From Porphyromonadaceae bacterium UBA7048 (lineage in GTDB: Bacteria > Bacteroidota > Bacteroidia > Bacteroidales > Muribaculaceae), in the NCBI GenBank assembly GCA_002493945.1, contig DLAL01000082.1, positions 1 through 64,000 on the forward strand: DNA of 64,000 bases, written 5' to 3'. Position 1 is the first letter of the stretch; each line of letters starts with the position of its first letter. Both the position numbers and the translations under genes were made by a program. The notes under the pieces were generated by a model, which was given only the letters and a program-made list of their open reading frames with translations, had not been told where the DNA came from and searched no databases. This document shows positions 54,174-62,055 of the stretch, in pieces.

Positions 54174-54268
54174 TAGTATCAGATAGTGACACAGGATTAA
54201 ATGACACTAAAATGGTCAGACTGTTCACTATTTGATACTATTTATTTAAATAGATATATGTAATTTTG
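54174..54268 (+). promoter_or_regulatory. Promoter of second GH38 with operator motif
   Basis: TAGTATCAGATAGTG (54174-54188) and CACTATTTGATACTA (54226-54240) form a 15-bp inverted repeat with one mismatch. Between them, TGACACTA (54202) and the core CACTA at 54226 are direct copies whose CACTA cores are 21 bp apart. The -7 box TAATTTTG is at 54261-54268, with cores 56 and 35 bp upstream, 1 bp off the HTCS promoter geometry. Confidence 0.65.
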
Positions 54269-54299
54269 CACTATAAACCAATCACCTTTAGATGATATA

Positions 54300-57200
54300 A
54301 TGAAAACAAATCCAAAACTCTGCGTTGCCATGGCGGCCATGCTTGCGGCGGCTGCCAATGCACAGGCCGCCGGACAGACTGAAGACAAGCAGCCTACGGC
54401 GTATCTTGTGTCGGATGCACACCTGGACACACAGTGGAACTGGGACATTCAGACCACTATCGGCGAGTATGTATGGAATACTATCAATCAGAATCTGAAA
54501 CTTCTCGAACGTTACCCCAACTACGTATTCAACTTTGAGGGCGGTTCGAAGTACGCGTGGATGAAGGAATACTATCCGCGCGAGTATGAGCTGATGAAGA
54601 AATATATCAAGGAGGGCCGCTGGCACATCTCCGGTGCGAGCTGGGAGGCCAACGACGCTATCGTTCCTTCGATAGAGTCGGCTATCCGCAATGTGATGCT
54701 CGGCCAGACTTTCTACCGCAATGAATTCGGTGTGGAGAGCACCGACATCTTCCTCCCGGACTGCTTCGGCTTCGGCTGGACACTCCCGTCGGTGGCTTCG
54801 CACTGCGGACTCATCGGCTTCTCGTCGCAGAAGCTCGGATGGCGTCACAATCCCTTCCACGGCAACAGCCGCTATCCTTATACGATAGGTCTCTGGCGCG
54901 GTGTCGACGGCTCGGAGATTATGATGGCCCACGGCTTCAACTACGGCATGCGCTGGAACAATGAGGACCTCACCGAGAACAAGGACCTCATCAAGCGCGC
55001 CGGCGAAAGCCCCCTCGGCATGGTGTTCCACTACTACGGCACCGGTGACATCGGCGGTTCGCCCACAATCCAGTCGGTGGAGGCCGTTGAGCGCGCCGTC
55101 GGCAAGAATGACGGAAAGATAAAGGTGCTCAGTGCTACCAGCGACCAGCTCTTCAAGGATTTCCTCCCCTACGACAAGCATCCGGAACTTCCCCGGTATG
55201 ACGGCGAACTCCTGATGGACGTCCACGGCACCGGCTGCTACACCTCGCAGGCCGCCATGAAGCTCTATAACCGTCAGAACGAACTCCTCGGCGACGCCGC
55301 TGAGCGTGCTTCTGTCGCCGCCGAGATGCTCGGCCTGAGTCAATATCCCGGCGCAAGCCTCACCGAGGCATGGAAGCGCTTCATCTTCCACCAGTTCCAT
55401 GATGACCTCACCGGTACGAGTATCCCCCGCGCATACGAATTCTCGTGGAACGACGAGCTCCTCTCGCTCAAGCAGTTCTCCGACATCCTCACGCACAGCA
55501 CCGACGCCGTGGCATCGAAGCTCGACACTCGCGTCAAGGGCACTCCCGTGGTGCTCTACAACGCACTCGGCCACGAAGCCACCGACATCGTCGAGATGGA
55601 TGTTCCCGTCAAGGGCCGTCCCGGCAAGGTGCAGGCTTACGACCACAACGGCAACGCCGTGGCCGCCCAGCTCCTCAGCTGTGCCGACGGCAAGGCCAAA
55701 GTGCTCGTTGAAGCTACCGTTCCCGCCAACGGCTACGCCGTATATGACCTCCGTTTCTCGGGTAGCAACAAGGCAGCCCAGGCCCGTCAGGGTGTCAAGA
55801 CCGTCGAGAACTCGGTTTACGCACTCACGCTCGACGACAAGGGCGACATCACCTCGCTCATCGACAAGCGCAGCGGCAAGCAGCTTGTGGAGAAGGGCAA
55901 GGCCATCCGTCTGGCTATCTTCACCAACAATGAGTCGTACCCCTGGCCGGCATGGGAAATCCTCAAGCCGACTGTCGACGCCGCTCCGCAGTCGATCGCC
56001 GAGAACGTGACCACCTCCATCGTCGAGGAAGGTCCGCTCCGCACCACCCTCTGCGTGGAGAAAGGCCACGGCGACTCGAAGTTCCGCCAGTACATCCGTC
56101 TGTACGAAGGCGCTCTTGCCGACCGCATCGACTTCGTCAACGATGTCGACTGGGCCACGACCAACGCTCTCGTGAAAGCCGAATTCCCCCTCACCGTCGC
56201 CAATCCCAAGGCCTGCTATGACCTCGGTCTCGGCACTGTAGACCGCGGTAACAATGTCGACAACGCCTACGAGGTGTACTCGCAGCGCTGGGCCGACCTG
56301 ACCGACCGCGACGGCAGCTACGGCGTCACCGTGATGAACGACTGCAAGTACGGCTGGGACAAGCCTGCCGACAACACCATCCGTCTGACTCTGCTCCATA
56401 CGCCCAAGACCCACCGCAGCTATACATATCAGGACCATCAGGACTTCGGTCACCACACCTTCACCTACTCCCTCACGGGCCACAATGGTGCTGTGGACAA
56501 GTCGGGCGCTTCGCGTGCCGCCGACGGCCTGAACCAGCGCATCAAGGCTTTCTCCGCCACCAAGCATGCAGGCGAGCTCGGCCGCAGCTACTCGGCTCTG
56601 AGCGTGGACAACAAGGACCTCGCCATCAAGGCCTTCAAGAAGGCTGAGACCAGCGACGAATATGTTGTACGTCTCTACGAGACAGCCGGCAACGGCCGCA
56701 AGACCGGCAAGGTGACATTCGCCCGTCCTATCGTGGCAGCTGTCGAAGCCGACGGTACGGAGAAGACCAAAGGCGCGGCTTCGTTCTCCGGCAATACTCT
56801 TAACGTCGAGGTTGGACCCTTCGGACTCAAGACCTACAAGGTGAAGTTCGCTCCCGCACAGACTCAGGCTACCGGCGAATACGCCCAGCTTCCTCTTGAC
56901 TACAACAAGAAGTGCTTCAGCTGGAATGAATTCACCAACGACGCCGACTTCAGCGAAGGCTACAGCTACGCCGCCGAACTCGTTCCCTCCGCACTCACCG
57001 CTTCGGGCGTGCCTTTCGCCCTTGAGAACAGCGCCCTGCTGAACGGCGTCGAGTGCCATGGCGACACCATCAACCTGCCCGAAGGCAAGTTCAACCGCCT
57101 CTACATCCTTGCCGCCACTGCATCAGAGGACGCCGGCTCGACCGGAACCTTCAGGCACGGCAAGACTTCGACCGAAATCACCGTGCCTTCGTACACGGGC

Positions 57201-57929
57201 TTCATCGGCCAGTGGGGCCACACCGACCACACCGTCGGATATATGGAAGATGATGAAGTAGCCTTCGTAGGCACGCACCGTCACTCCTCCAAAGGTGACC
57301 ATCCCTACGAGTTCACCTACATGTACAAGTACGGCATCGATCTGCCTGCCGGAACCCGTCAGGTAGTGCTGCCCGACAATCCCTCGATGGTCATCTTCGC
57401 AGCCACCGCAGCCAATGAGGAAGCTCAGAAGACCGTAGCTCTGGCTCCGCTCTTCCGCACCGCCATCGAAGGCAACTACACCCGCGGCGAACTGGCTTCG
57501 TCGGTCGACTTCGGCGAGAACCTGCTCAATGCCGACATGATTTCGGCCTGCTCCGGCCATGTCAACGACGGCGAGCATCCCCGCTACCTCACCGACGGCA
57601 AAGCCGACACCAAGTGGTGCTGCGTGCAGAGCATCCCCGGCTACGTCGAGTATGACCTCGGCAAGCCCACCACGGTCAAGGCATGGTCGATAACCAATGC
57701 CGGTGTCGAGAGTCCCTCGTACATCACCGGAGCCTGCTACCTCCAGGGCCGCAACAGCAAGTCGGAGGAATGGCAGACCCTTGACGCCCTCATCGGCAAC
57801 ACACGCAACAAGGTGAGCCGTCAGCTCTCCAAGCCCGTCGATACACGCTTCGTGCGTCTGCTCGTGGTTCAGCCCGAGCAGGGTGCCGACGGACGCGATA
57901 CCCGCATATATGAGTTCGCAGTTTACTAA
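54300..57929 (+). CDS. GH38 alpha-mannosidase with C-terminal discoidin module
   Basis: This 1209-residue secreted enzyme has a signal peptide (about 1-24), zinc ligands His41 and Asp43 in SDAHLDTQWNWD, and the predicted nucleophile Asp154 in LPDCFGFGW. The helical middle domain and large beta domains follow. A C-terminal F5/8-type-C-like module (about 1075-1209; GYVEYDLGKPTTVKAWSI) probably binds carbohydrate. Unlike the GH38 at 35900 it ends right after this module with no T9SS-type sorting domain, so the two paralogues probably work in different compartments. It has its own operator-bearing promoter and terminator. Confidence 0.92.
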   Translation: MKTNPKLCVAMAAMLAAAANAQAAGQTEDKQPTAYLVSDAHLDTQWNWDIQTTIGEYVWNTINQNLKLLERYPNYVFNFEGGSKYAWMKEYYPREYELMKKYIKEGRWHISGASWEANDAIVPSIESAIRNVMLGQTFYRNEFGVESTDIFLPDCFGFGWTLPSVASHCGLIGFSSQKLGWRHNPFHGNSRYPYTIGLWRGVDGSEIMMAHGFNYGMRWNNEDLTENKDLIKRAGESPLGMVFHYYGTGDIGGSPTIQSVEAVERAVGKNDGKIKVLSATSDQLFKDFLPYDKHPELPRYDGELLMDVHGTGCYTSQAAMKLYNRQNELLGDAAERASVAAEMLGLSQYPGASLTEAWKRFIFHQFHDDLTGTSIPRAYEFSWNDELLSLKQFSDILTHSTDAVASKLDTRVKGTPVVLYNALGHEATDIVEMDVPVKGRPGKVQAYDHNGNAVAAQLLSCADGKAKVLVEATVPANGYAVYDLRFSGSNKAAQARQGVKTVENSVYALTLDDKGDITSLIDKRSGKQLVEKGKAIRLAIFTNNESYPWPAWEILKPTVDAAPQSIAENVTTSIVEEGPLRTTLCVEKGHGDSKFRQYIRLYEGALADRIDFVNDVDWATTNALVKAEFPLTVANPKACYDLGLGTVDRGNNVDNAYEVYSQRWADLTDRDGSYGVTVMNDCKYGWDKPADNTIRLTLLHTPKTHRSYTYQDHQDFGHHTFTYSLTGHNGAVDKSGASRAADGLNQRIKAFSATKHAGELGRSYSALSVDNKDLAIKAFKKAETSDEYVVRLYETAGNGRKTGKVTFARPIVAAVEADGTEKTKGAASFSGNTLNVEVGPFGLKTYKVKFAPAQTQATGEYAQLPLDYNKKCFSWNEFTNDADFSEGYSYAAELVPSALTASGVPFALENSALLNGVECHGDTINLPEGKFNRLYILAATASEDAGSTGTFRHGKTSTEITVPSYTGFIGQWGHTDHTVGYMEDDEVAFVGTHRHSSKGDHPYEFTYMYKYGIDLPAGTRQVVLPDNPSMVIFAATAANEEAQKTVALAPLFRTAIEGNYTRGELASSVDFGENLLNADMISACSGHVNDGEHPRYLTDGKADTKWCCVQSIPGYVEYDLGKPTTVKAWSITNAGVESPSYITGACYLQGRNSKSEEWQTLDALIGNTRNKVSRQLSKPVDTRFVRLLVVQPEQGADGRDTRIYEFAVY

Positions 57930-57954
57930 TAGATAGGTTTTTTAGGTAAAGGAG

Positions 57955-57985
57955 AAGCCTCCCGCCGTGCGGCGGGGGGCTTTTT
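57955..57985 (+). terminator. Terminator of the second GH38
   Basis: AAGCCTCCCGCC (57955-57966) pairs with GGCGGGGGGCTT (57971-57982, one G-U pair) around GTGC, followed by TTT. Confidence 0.85.
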
Positions 57986-58011
57986 CGGTCCTTCGGCAGG
58001 AAATAGAAATC

Positions 58012-58078
58012 CCCGGACGGGCATGAGTGAAGTGCCGTCCGGGAACATTGCTATGGCGATGACGGCCTGCGGCCGTCA
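58012..58078. repeat. Two small inverted repeats between GH38 and lipoprotein gene
   Basis: CCCGGACGG (58012-58020) pairs with CCGTCCGGG (58035-58043), and TGACGGCC (58060-58067) with GGCCGTCA (58071-58078). They lie in the convergent intergenic region and may terminate the minus-strand lipoprotein gene, though no T-run is present on that strand. Confidence 0.45.
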
Positions 58079-58092
58079 GATTTGTGTCTCCT

Positions 58093-58608
58093 TTACGACA
58101 GTGGAGTGCCGGGGAGAATGTCGGGGTCAGTATCGGCTGCTACGGCCTTCAGATATGTGCCGTCCGAGCTGAAGTAGACGTTGGTGTCGGGCTGTCCTGT
58201 CTTTTCGACTTCGAAGATGTAGAAGGAGTCGGCCGTACGCTCGTAGAAGTCGATGTCGTCGATTGTCCACCCGAATCCGTAAGGGCTCTTGACGAATGCT
58301 TCGTTGATGTCTGCCGGCAGGAGGAAGAGGTCTTTGCCGCAGTCTGTGACGGTCATGGCCCATGCAGCGTCCGAGGTGTACCACACTTCTGTCCCGGCAC
58401 CACTTTTCTGCTTGAATTCGGCGATATAGTATGTTGCCCTGCTATCCCAGTCGACTCGTCCGGCATCGGGATATTTCTGCCGGAAAGCATCCCGGACTGC
58501 TTCAGGAACGTATGAGGTGGCGGGCTCGTCTTTGTCGCTGCTGCACGAAGTGAAGGCGGCGGTGACGAGCGAGAGGGCGATTACGCCGGCAAAGATGGTG
58601 CGGTTCAT
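58093..58608 (-). CDS. PepSY-like domain lipoprotein
   Basis: This is a small envelope lipoprotein: from the ATG at 58608 it reads MNRTIFAGVIALSLVTAAFTSC, a type II signal peptide with the lipobox cysteine at about residue 22. In-frame ATGs at 58626 and 58671 are less likely. The mature part resembles tandem PepSY-like (DUF2874) units (AVRDAFRQKYPDAGRVDWDS...YYIAEFKQ; VWYTSDAAWAMTVTD), common in Bacteroidota periplasmic proteins of unclear function. It is transcribed toward the GH38 terminator. Confidence 0.8.
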   Translation of the reverse strand: MNRTIFAGVIALSLVTAAFTSCSSDKDEPATSYVPEAVRDAFRQKYPDAGRVDWDSRATYYIAEFKQKSGAGTEVWYTSDAAWAMTVTDCGKDLFLLPADINEAFVKSPYGFGWTIDDIDFYERTADSFYIFEVEKTGQPDTNVYFSSDGTYLKAVAADTDPDILPGTPLS

Positions 58609-58765
58609 AGTTGTGCGTTTATTCATTGTAAGGTTAGAACGCTTTCGGAAGTGATATTGTTTTAATGCCATAAAGTTCTTTTTTGTTGGTTGAAAAGAGA
58701 AAGGGACAGACGAAAACGGGCTTTCAGGTGTTGTATATGTATTAATCTGTATATTGAATCACGTT

Positions 58766-60022
58766 ATGTACGCTCGCAATAGCTTCATTCATCATATATC
58801 GGCCATTCGGCTTCTTGCAGTGGCGGCGCTGATGCTGTTTCCGGCACTGTGCGCTGTGGCTCAGGACGTTGCCGAGACGTCGCCCTCCGAACGGTGGACT
58901 CCCGAGTCGGCGATGCCCGCGCCGGAGCTCCGTAAAGAAGTTCCGGCAGACAGTGTGCCCCGTGATACGGTGCACCGCAATCTGATTCAGAAACTGATAC
59001 ACTATCTCAGCCATACTAACGACGTGCGCCCTGAAAAGAAATTTGATATTTCAGTCATAGGCGGCCCGAGCTACTCTGCGGCCACGTCGGTCGAGATAGC
59101 AGCGCTTGTGTCAGGACTTTATAAGTCAAGGTCGGACTCGCTCACGCCTCGCAGCGACGTGACGCTCTATGCTCAGGCTTCGGTGACGGGCATGTACGAT
59201 TTCGGCATACGCGGCAACCATATCTTCCCCGGCGACCGGATACGAGTGGTATACGATGCCAATTTCTGTCATTTTCCGCTGAAATTCTGGGGCATAGGCT
59301 ACAGTGAAGGCGCCGACAAGAACAACGAGACGAAGTATACGCTGCTTCAGTCGAGTTTCTACGTGAAGTTCCTGTGGAAGCTGCCGCACAATATATTTCT
59401 TGGCCCGAGCACTGATTTCGACTACTACAAGGCCACTCGGGCCCGCAATCCCGAGCTGTGGCACGGGGAGGACATGAGAGTGTTCAACTATGGTTTCGGT
59501 GTGCTGTTTTCGCTCGATACGCGCGACCTTGCCACCAACGCGTCCGAGGGCTGGTATGTTGGTGTGCATCAGAAGTTTTTCCCTGCGTTCATGGGCAATC
59601 ACTATGCTTTCTCGTCGACTGATTTCTCGCTGATGCACTACCGCCGGTTCTGGAAGTCAGGCGTTATGGCTTTCAGGCTTCATGCCTCCGGTGCGTACGG
59701 CGATGTGCCGTGGTGTCAGCTTCAGACGATAGACAACGGCTATGCGATGCGCGGCTACTATGAGGGGCGCTATCGCGACAAGAATGAGGCCGATGTGGTG
59801 GTGGAGCTGCGTCAGCATCTGTGGGGGCGCAACGGTATCGTGGTATGGGGCGGCGTCGGGTCGGTATTCCGCCGCTTCGACCAGGTGCGCTGGGACACGC
59901 TGCTGCCGTCGTACGGCGTGGGCTGGCGATGGGAGTTCAAGAATAAGGTGAATGTGCGTGTGGATTTGGGATTCGGCAAGCACTCCATGGCCATTGATTT
60001 CGGCATCAACGAGGCTTTCTGA
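58766..60022 (+). CDS. BamA/D15-like outer-membrane beta-barrel protein
   Basis: This protein of about 418 residues has a signal peptide (ends near LCAVAQ) and a C-terminal beta-barrel like the Bacteroidota surface-antigen D15/BamA-type proteins without visible POTRA domains. Conserved-looking segments are GVLFSLDTRDLATNASEGWYVGV, AMRGYYEGRYRDKNEADVVVELRQHLWGRNGIVVWGG and GVGWRWEFKNKVNVRVDLGFG. The ATG at 58766 is preferred over the TTG at 58754. It is likely an outer-membrane channel or assembly factor. It converges with dnaA. Confidence 0.82.
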   Translation: MYARNSFIHHISAIRLLAVAALMLFPALCAVAQDVAETSPSERWTPESAMPAPELRKEVPADSVPRDTVHRNLIQKLIHYLSHTNDVRPEKKFDISVIGGPSYSAATSVEIAALVSGLYKSRSDSLTPRSDVTLYAQASVTGMYDFGIRGNHIFPGDRIRVVYDANFCHFPLKFWGIGYSEGADKNNETKYTLLQSSFYVKFLWKLPHNIFLGPSTDFDYYKATRARNPELWHGEDMRVFNYGFGVLFSLDTRDLATNASEGWYVGVHQKFFPAFMGNHYAFSSTDFSLMHYRRFWKSGVMAFRLHASGAYGDVPWCQLQTIDNGYAMRGYYEGRYRDKNEADVVVELRQHLWGRNGIVVWGGVGSVFRRFDQVRWDTLLPSYGVGWRWEFKNKVNVRVDLGFGKHSMAIDFGINEAF

Positions 60023-60067
60023 ATTTTTTCAGACAGGAGAACAGTAGGAACAGGAGTTTTTCTCCTC

Positions 60068-61468
60068 TTATGATGCCATGATGGCTGACTCGATGGTGTC
60101 GAGGTCGGCCTTGAGCTTTTTCTCGGTGGAGAGGCGGTTTTCGATTGCCGAGCAACCGTAGACGACGGTGGAGTGGTCGCGGCCGAGTTTGTGGCCTATG
60201 GCTGAGAGCGATAGCTTGGCGAGCTTCTTGGCGAGGTACATGACTACCTGACGGGCGTCGCTGACTTCGCGCTTGCGGAGCTTGGTGAAGAATACGTCGG
60301 TGGGGAGGTTGTAGTGGTCGGCCACGGCGTTGAGTATCATCTCGAAGTTGACCTGACGGCTGTTGATGCGCACTGCGTTCGACATGACGCGGCGTGCGAG
60401 GTCGACGTTAATCTCGCGGTTGAGGACTGTAGCGTGCGCCATGAGCGACACCATCACGCCTTCGATTTCGCGGACGCTGTTGGTGACGTTCGATGCGATG
60501 TACTCTGCCACGTCGCCGGGAATGGCAATGCCGTTCTGCTCGGCTTTGAGCTTGAGCACGTCGCGGCGGAGTCCGAGATCAGGACGGTTGAGTTCTACCT
60601 GCATGCCCCATTTGAATCGGCTGAGCAGACGGTCGGCGAAACCTTCCATTTCGGCCGGCGAGCGGTCGCTTGACATGATAATCTGGCGGTCGTGCTGGTG
60701 CAGGTGGTTGAATATGTGGAAGAACGTATTCTGTGTGCCTGTCAGTCCGGCCAGGTCCTGTATATCGTCAATGATGAGTGTGTCGATGCTTTGGTAGAAG
60801 TGGAAGAAGTTGTTGATGTTCTTCGCTACCGAGGCTGTGTAGTGGCTCTGGAAGAGTCGGGCCGTGACGTATAGCACGCGGGCACGCGGATTGCGCTCCT
60901 TGATGCGGATGCCGATGGCCTGAATCAGATGAGTCTTGCCCACACCTGCGGGGCCGAACACGAAGAGCGGGTTGAAGGTCTTGATGGACGGATTGTTGGC
61001 GATGGCCTCGCCTATCGAGCGGGCTATCTTGTTGCTGGGACTCTCGCAGTAGTTCTCGAAGGTGTAGCGCGGGTTTAGCTGAGGGTCGAAGTCCTCGCCG
61101 TTGTCCTCGCGGAAGGGGTTGGCCGGGCGGGCTTTGACCTGAGCGAGAATTGTGGGCGACATGGCGGCGCTCTTCTGCACGTTGACCGACGAAGGGTCAT
61201 TGGCTACTGTGGGGTAGCAGTAGAAAATCTTGACACCGTCCCCGAAATACTTTTTTACGGCCGAGCGTATGATGGGCTGGAAGCGCTCCTCAAGCGCATC
61301 GACAAAGAACGACGTCTGAACCTTCAATACGAGTTTGGCGTAGCCTTCGGCGGCATCATAGCTTTCAGCCGTGATGTCGCGAAACCACGTGTCGTATTGC
61401 AGGGGCGAAATGTTGCTTTGGATATATTGACAGCACTGCGCCCAAAGTTCTTTGAAGTCTGTTGTCAT
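60068..61468 (-). CDS. dnaA: Chromosomal replication initiator DnaA
   Basis: This 466-residue AAA+ initiator has an N-terminal domain (about 1-90), Walker A (GPAGVGKTHL, about 170-180), Walker B (LIIDDIQD), the AAA+ sensor region and the C-terminal DnaA-box-binding domain with the signature LGRDHSTVVYGCSAIENRL. It binds the origin and opens it for replication. On the minus strand a -7-like box (GAACTTTG, one mismatch) lies about 30 nt upstream of the ATG, and a perfect one (TATATTTG, 61813-61806) lies further out. Confidence 0.97.
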   Translation of the reverse strand: MTTDFKELWAQCCQYIQSNISPLQYDTWFRDITAESYDAAEGYAKLVLKVQTSFFVDALEERFQPIIRSAVKKYFGDGVKIFYCYPTVANDPSSVNVQKSAAMSPTILAQVKARPANPFREDNGEDFDPQLNPRYTFENYCESPSNKIARSIGEAIANNPSIKTFNPLFVFGPAGVGKTHLIQAIGIRIKERNPRARVLYVTARLFQSHYTASVAKNINNFFHFYQSIDTLIIDDIQDLAGLTGTQNTFFHIFNHLHQHDRQIIMSSDRSPAEMEGFADRLLSRFKWGMQVELNRPDLGLRRDVLKLKAEQNGIAIPGDVAEYIASNVTNSVREIEGVMVSLMAHATVLNREINVDLARRVMSNAVRINSRQVNFEMILNAVADHYNLPTDVFFTKLRKREVSDARQVVMYLAKKLAKLSLSAIGHKLGRDHSTVVYGCSAIENRLSTEKKLKADLDTIESAIMAS

Positions 61469-62055
61469 TTCATCGGGGGGATATTTCGGAATACAAAGTT
61501 CGAGGTATTTTTTTATTTAAACAAACGCATTTAAATTTGGAAAATAGAAAATAACTGCAAGTGTGCGGTTTTCAACTACTTAAAGCGATTATTCATCAAT
61601 ATATAAAGCGGTTCTTTATAAATTATTTACAAGATGCTGTCCTATATGAAGTTATGTGGTATTTAAAGTTCCGGGGCTGCAGGCGGCTGATGGAAAGATA
61701 CTGATGTAATAGCGTTGCCTGTAGACCGTTTGGAGGAAAACGACATGTTCGCTGCTATTTATAATTATTCTAAATAAGCTGAATTTCCGGAGGCGTTTAC
61801 AAATGCAAATATAGCGCTTTTTTTTGATAAATGTGTGCGCCCGGATGGAAAAATCCGGAGGTCGTTATTAAGAAATAGAAACATATATTTAGACTATTTT
61901 GCTGTAATAATGTTGAAAACTCCGCGCTCGATTGAGAATTTATTACTACTTTTGCGTACTCATTGTTGTTATCAATACATGGCACTATCTGAGGTGTCTG
62001 ATAGCAGTTAAACCGATGCGTGAAACTATAAATTTATACCATAAACTACATCAAT
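61469..62055. other. AT-rich intergenic region next to dnaA
   Basis: This 587-bp AT-rich, gene-free region has two -7 boxes: minus-strand TATATTTG (61813-61806) toward dnaA and plus-strand TACTTTTG (61947-61954) toward the nagB-like gene. AT-richness beside dnaA is compatible with an origin, but I found no cluster of TTATCCACA-type DnaA boxes, so I do not call oriC. Confidence 0.4.
61947..61954 (+). promoter_or_regulatory. -7 box of the nagB-like fusion gene
   Basis: TACTTTTG matches TAnnTTTG and lies about 100 nt upstream of the ATG at 62056, giving a leader of roughly 96 nt. Confidence 0.55.

Noticed and set aside
54288..57059. 923-codon open frame antisense to the second GH38, and similar long antisense frames at 33229-35382 and 43840-45711
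   Set aside because: They mirror well-conserved coding genes in high-GC DNA, have no family resemblance and no promoter, so they are shadow frames.
61469..62055. Origin of replication call
   Set aside because: No DnaA-box cluster or unwinding element could be identified; adjacency to dnaA alone is not enough.
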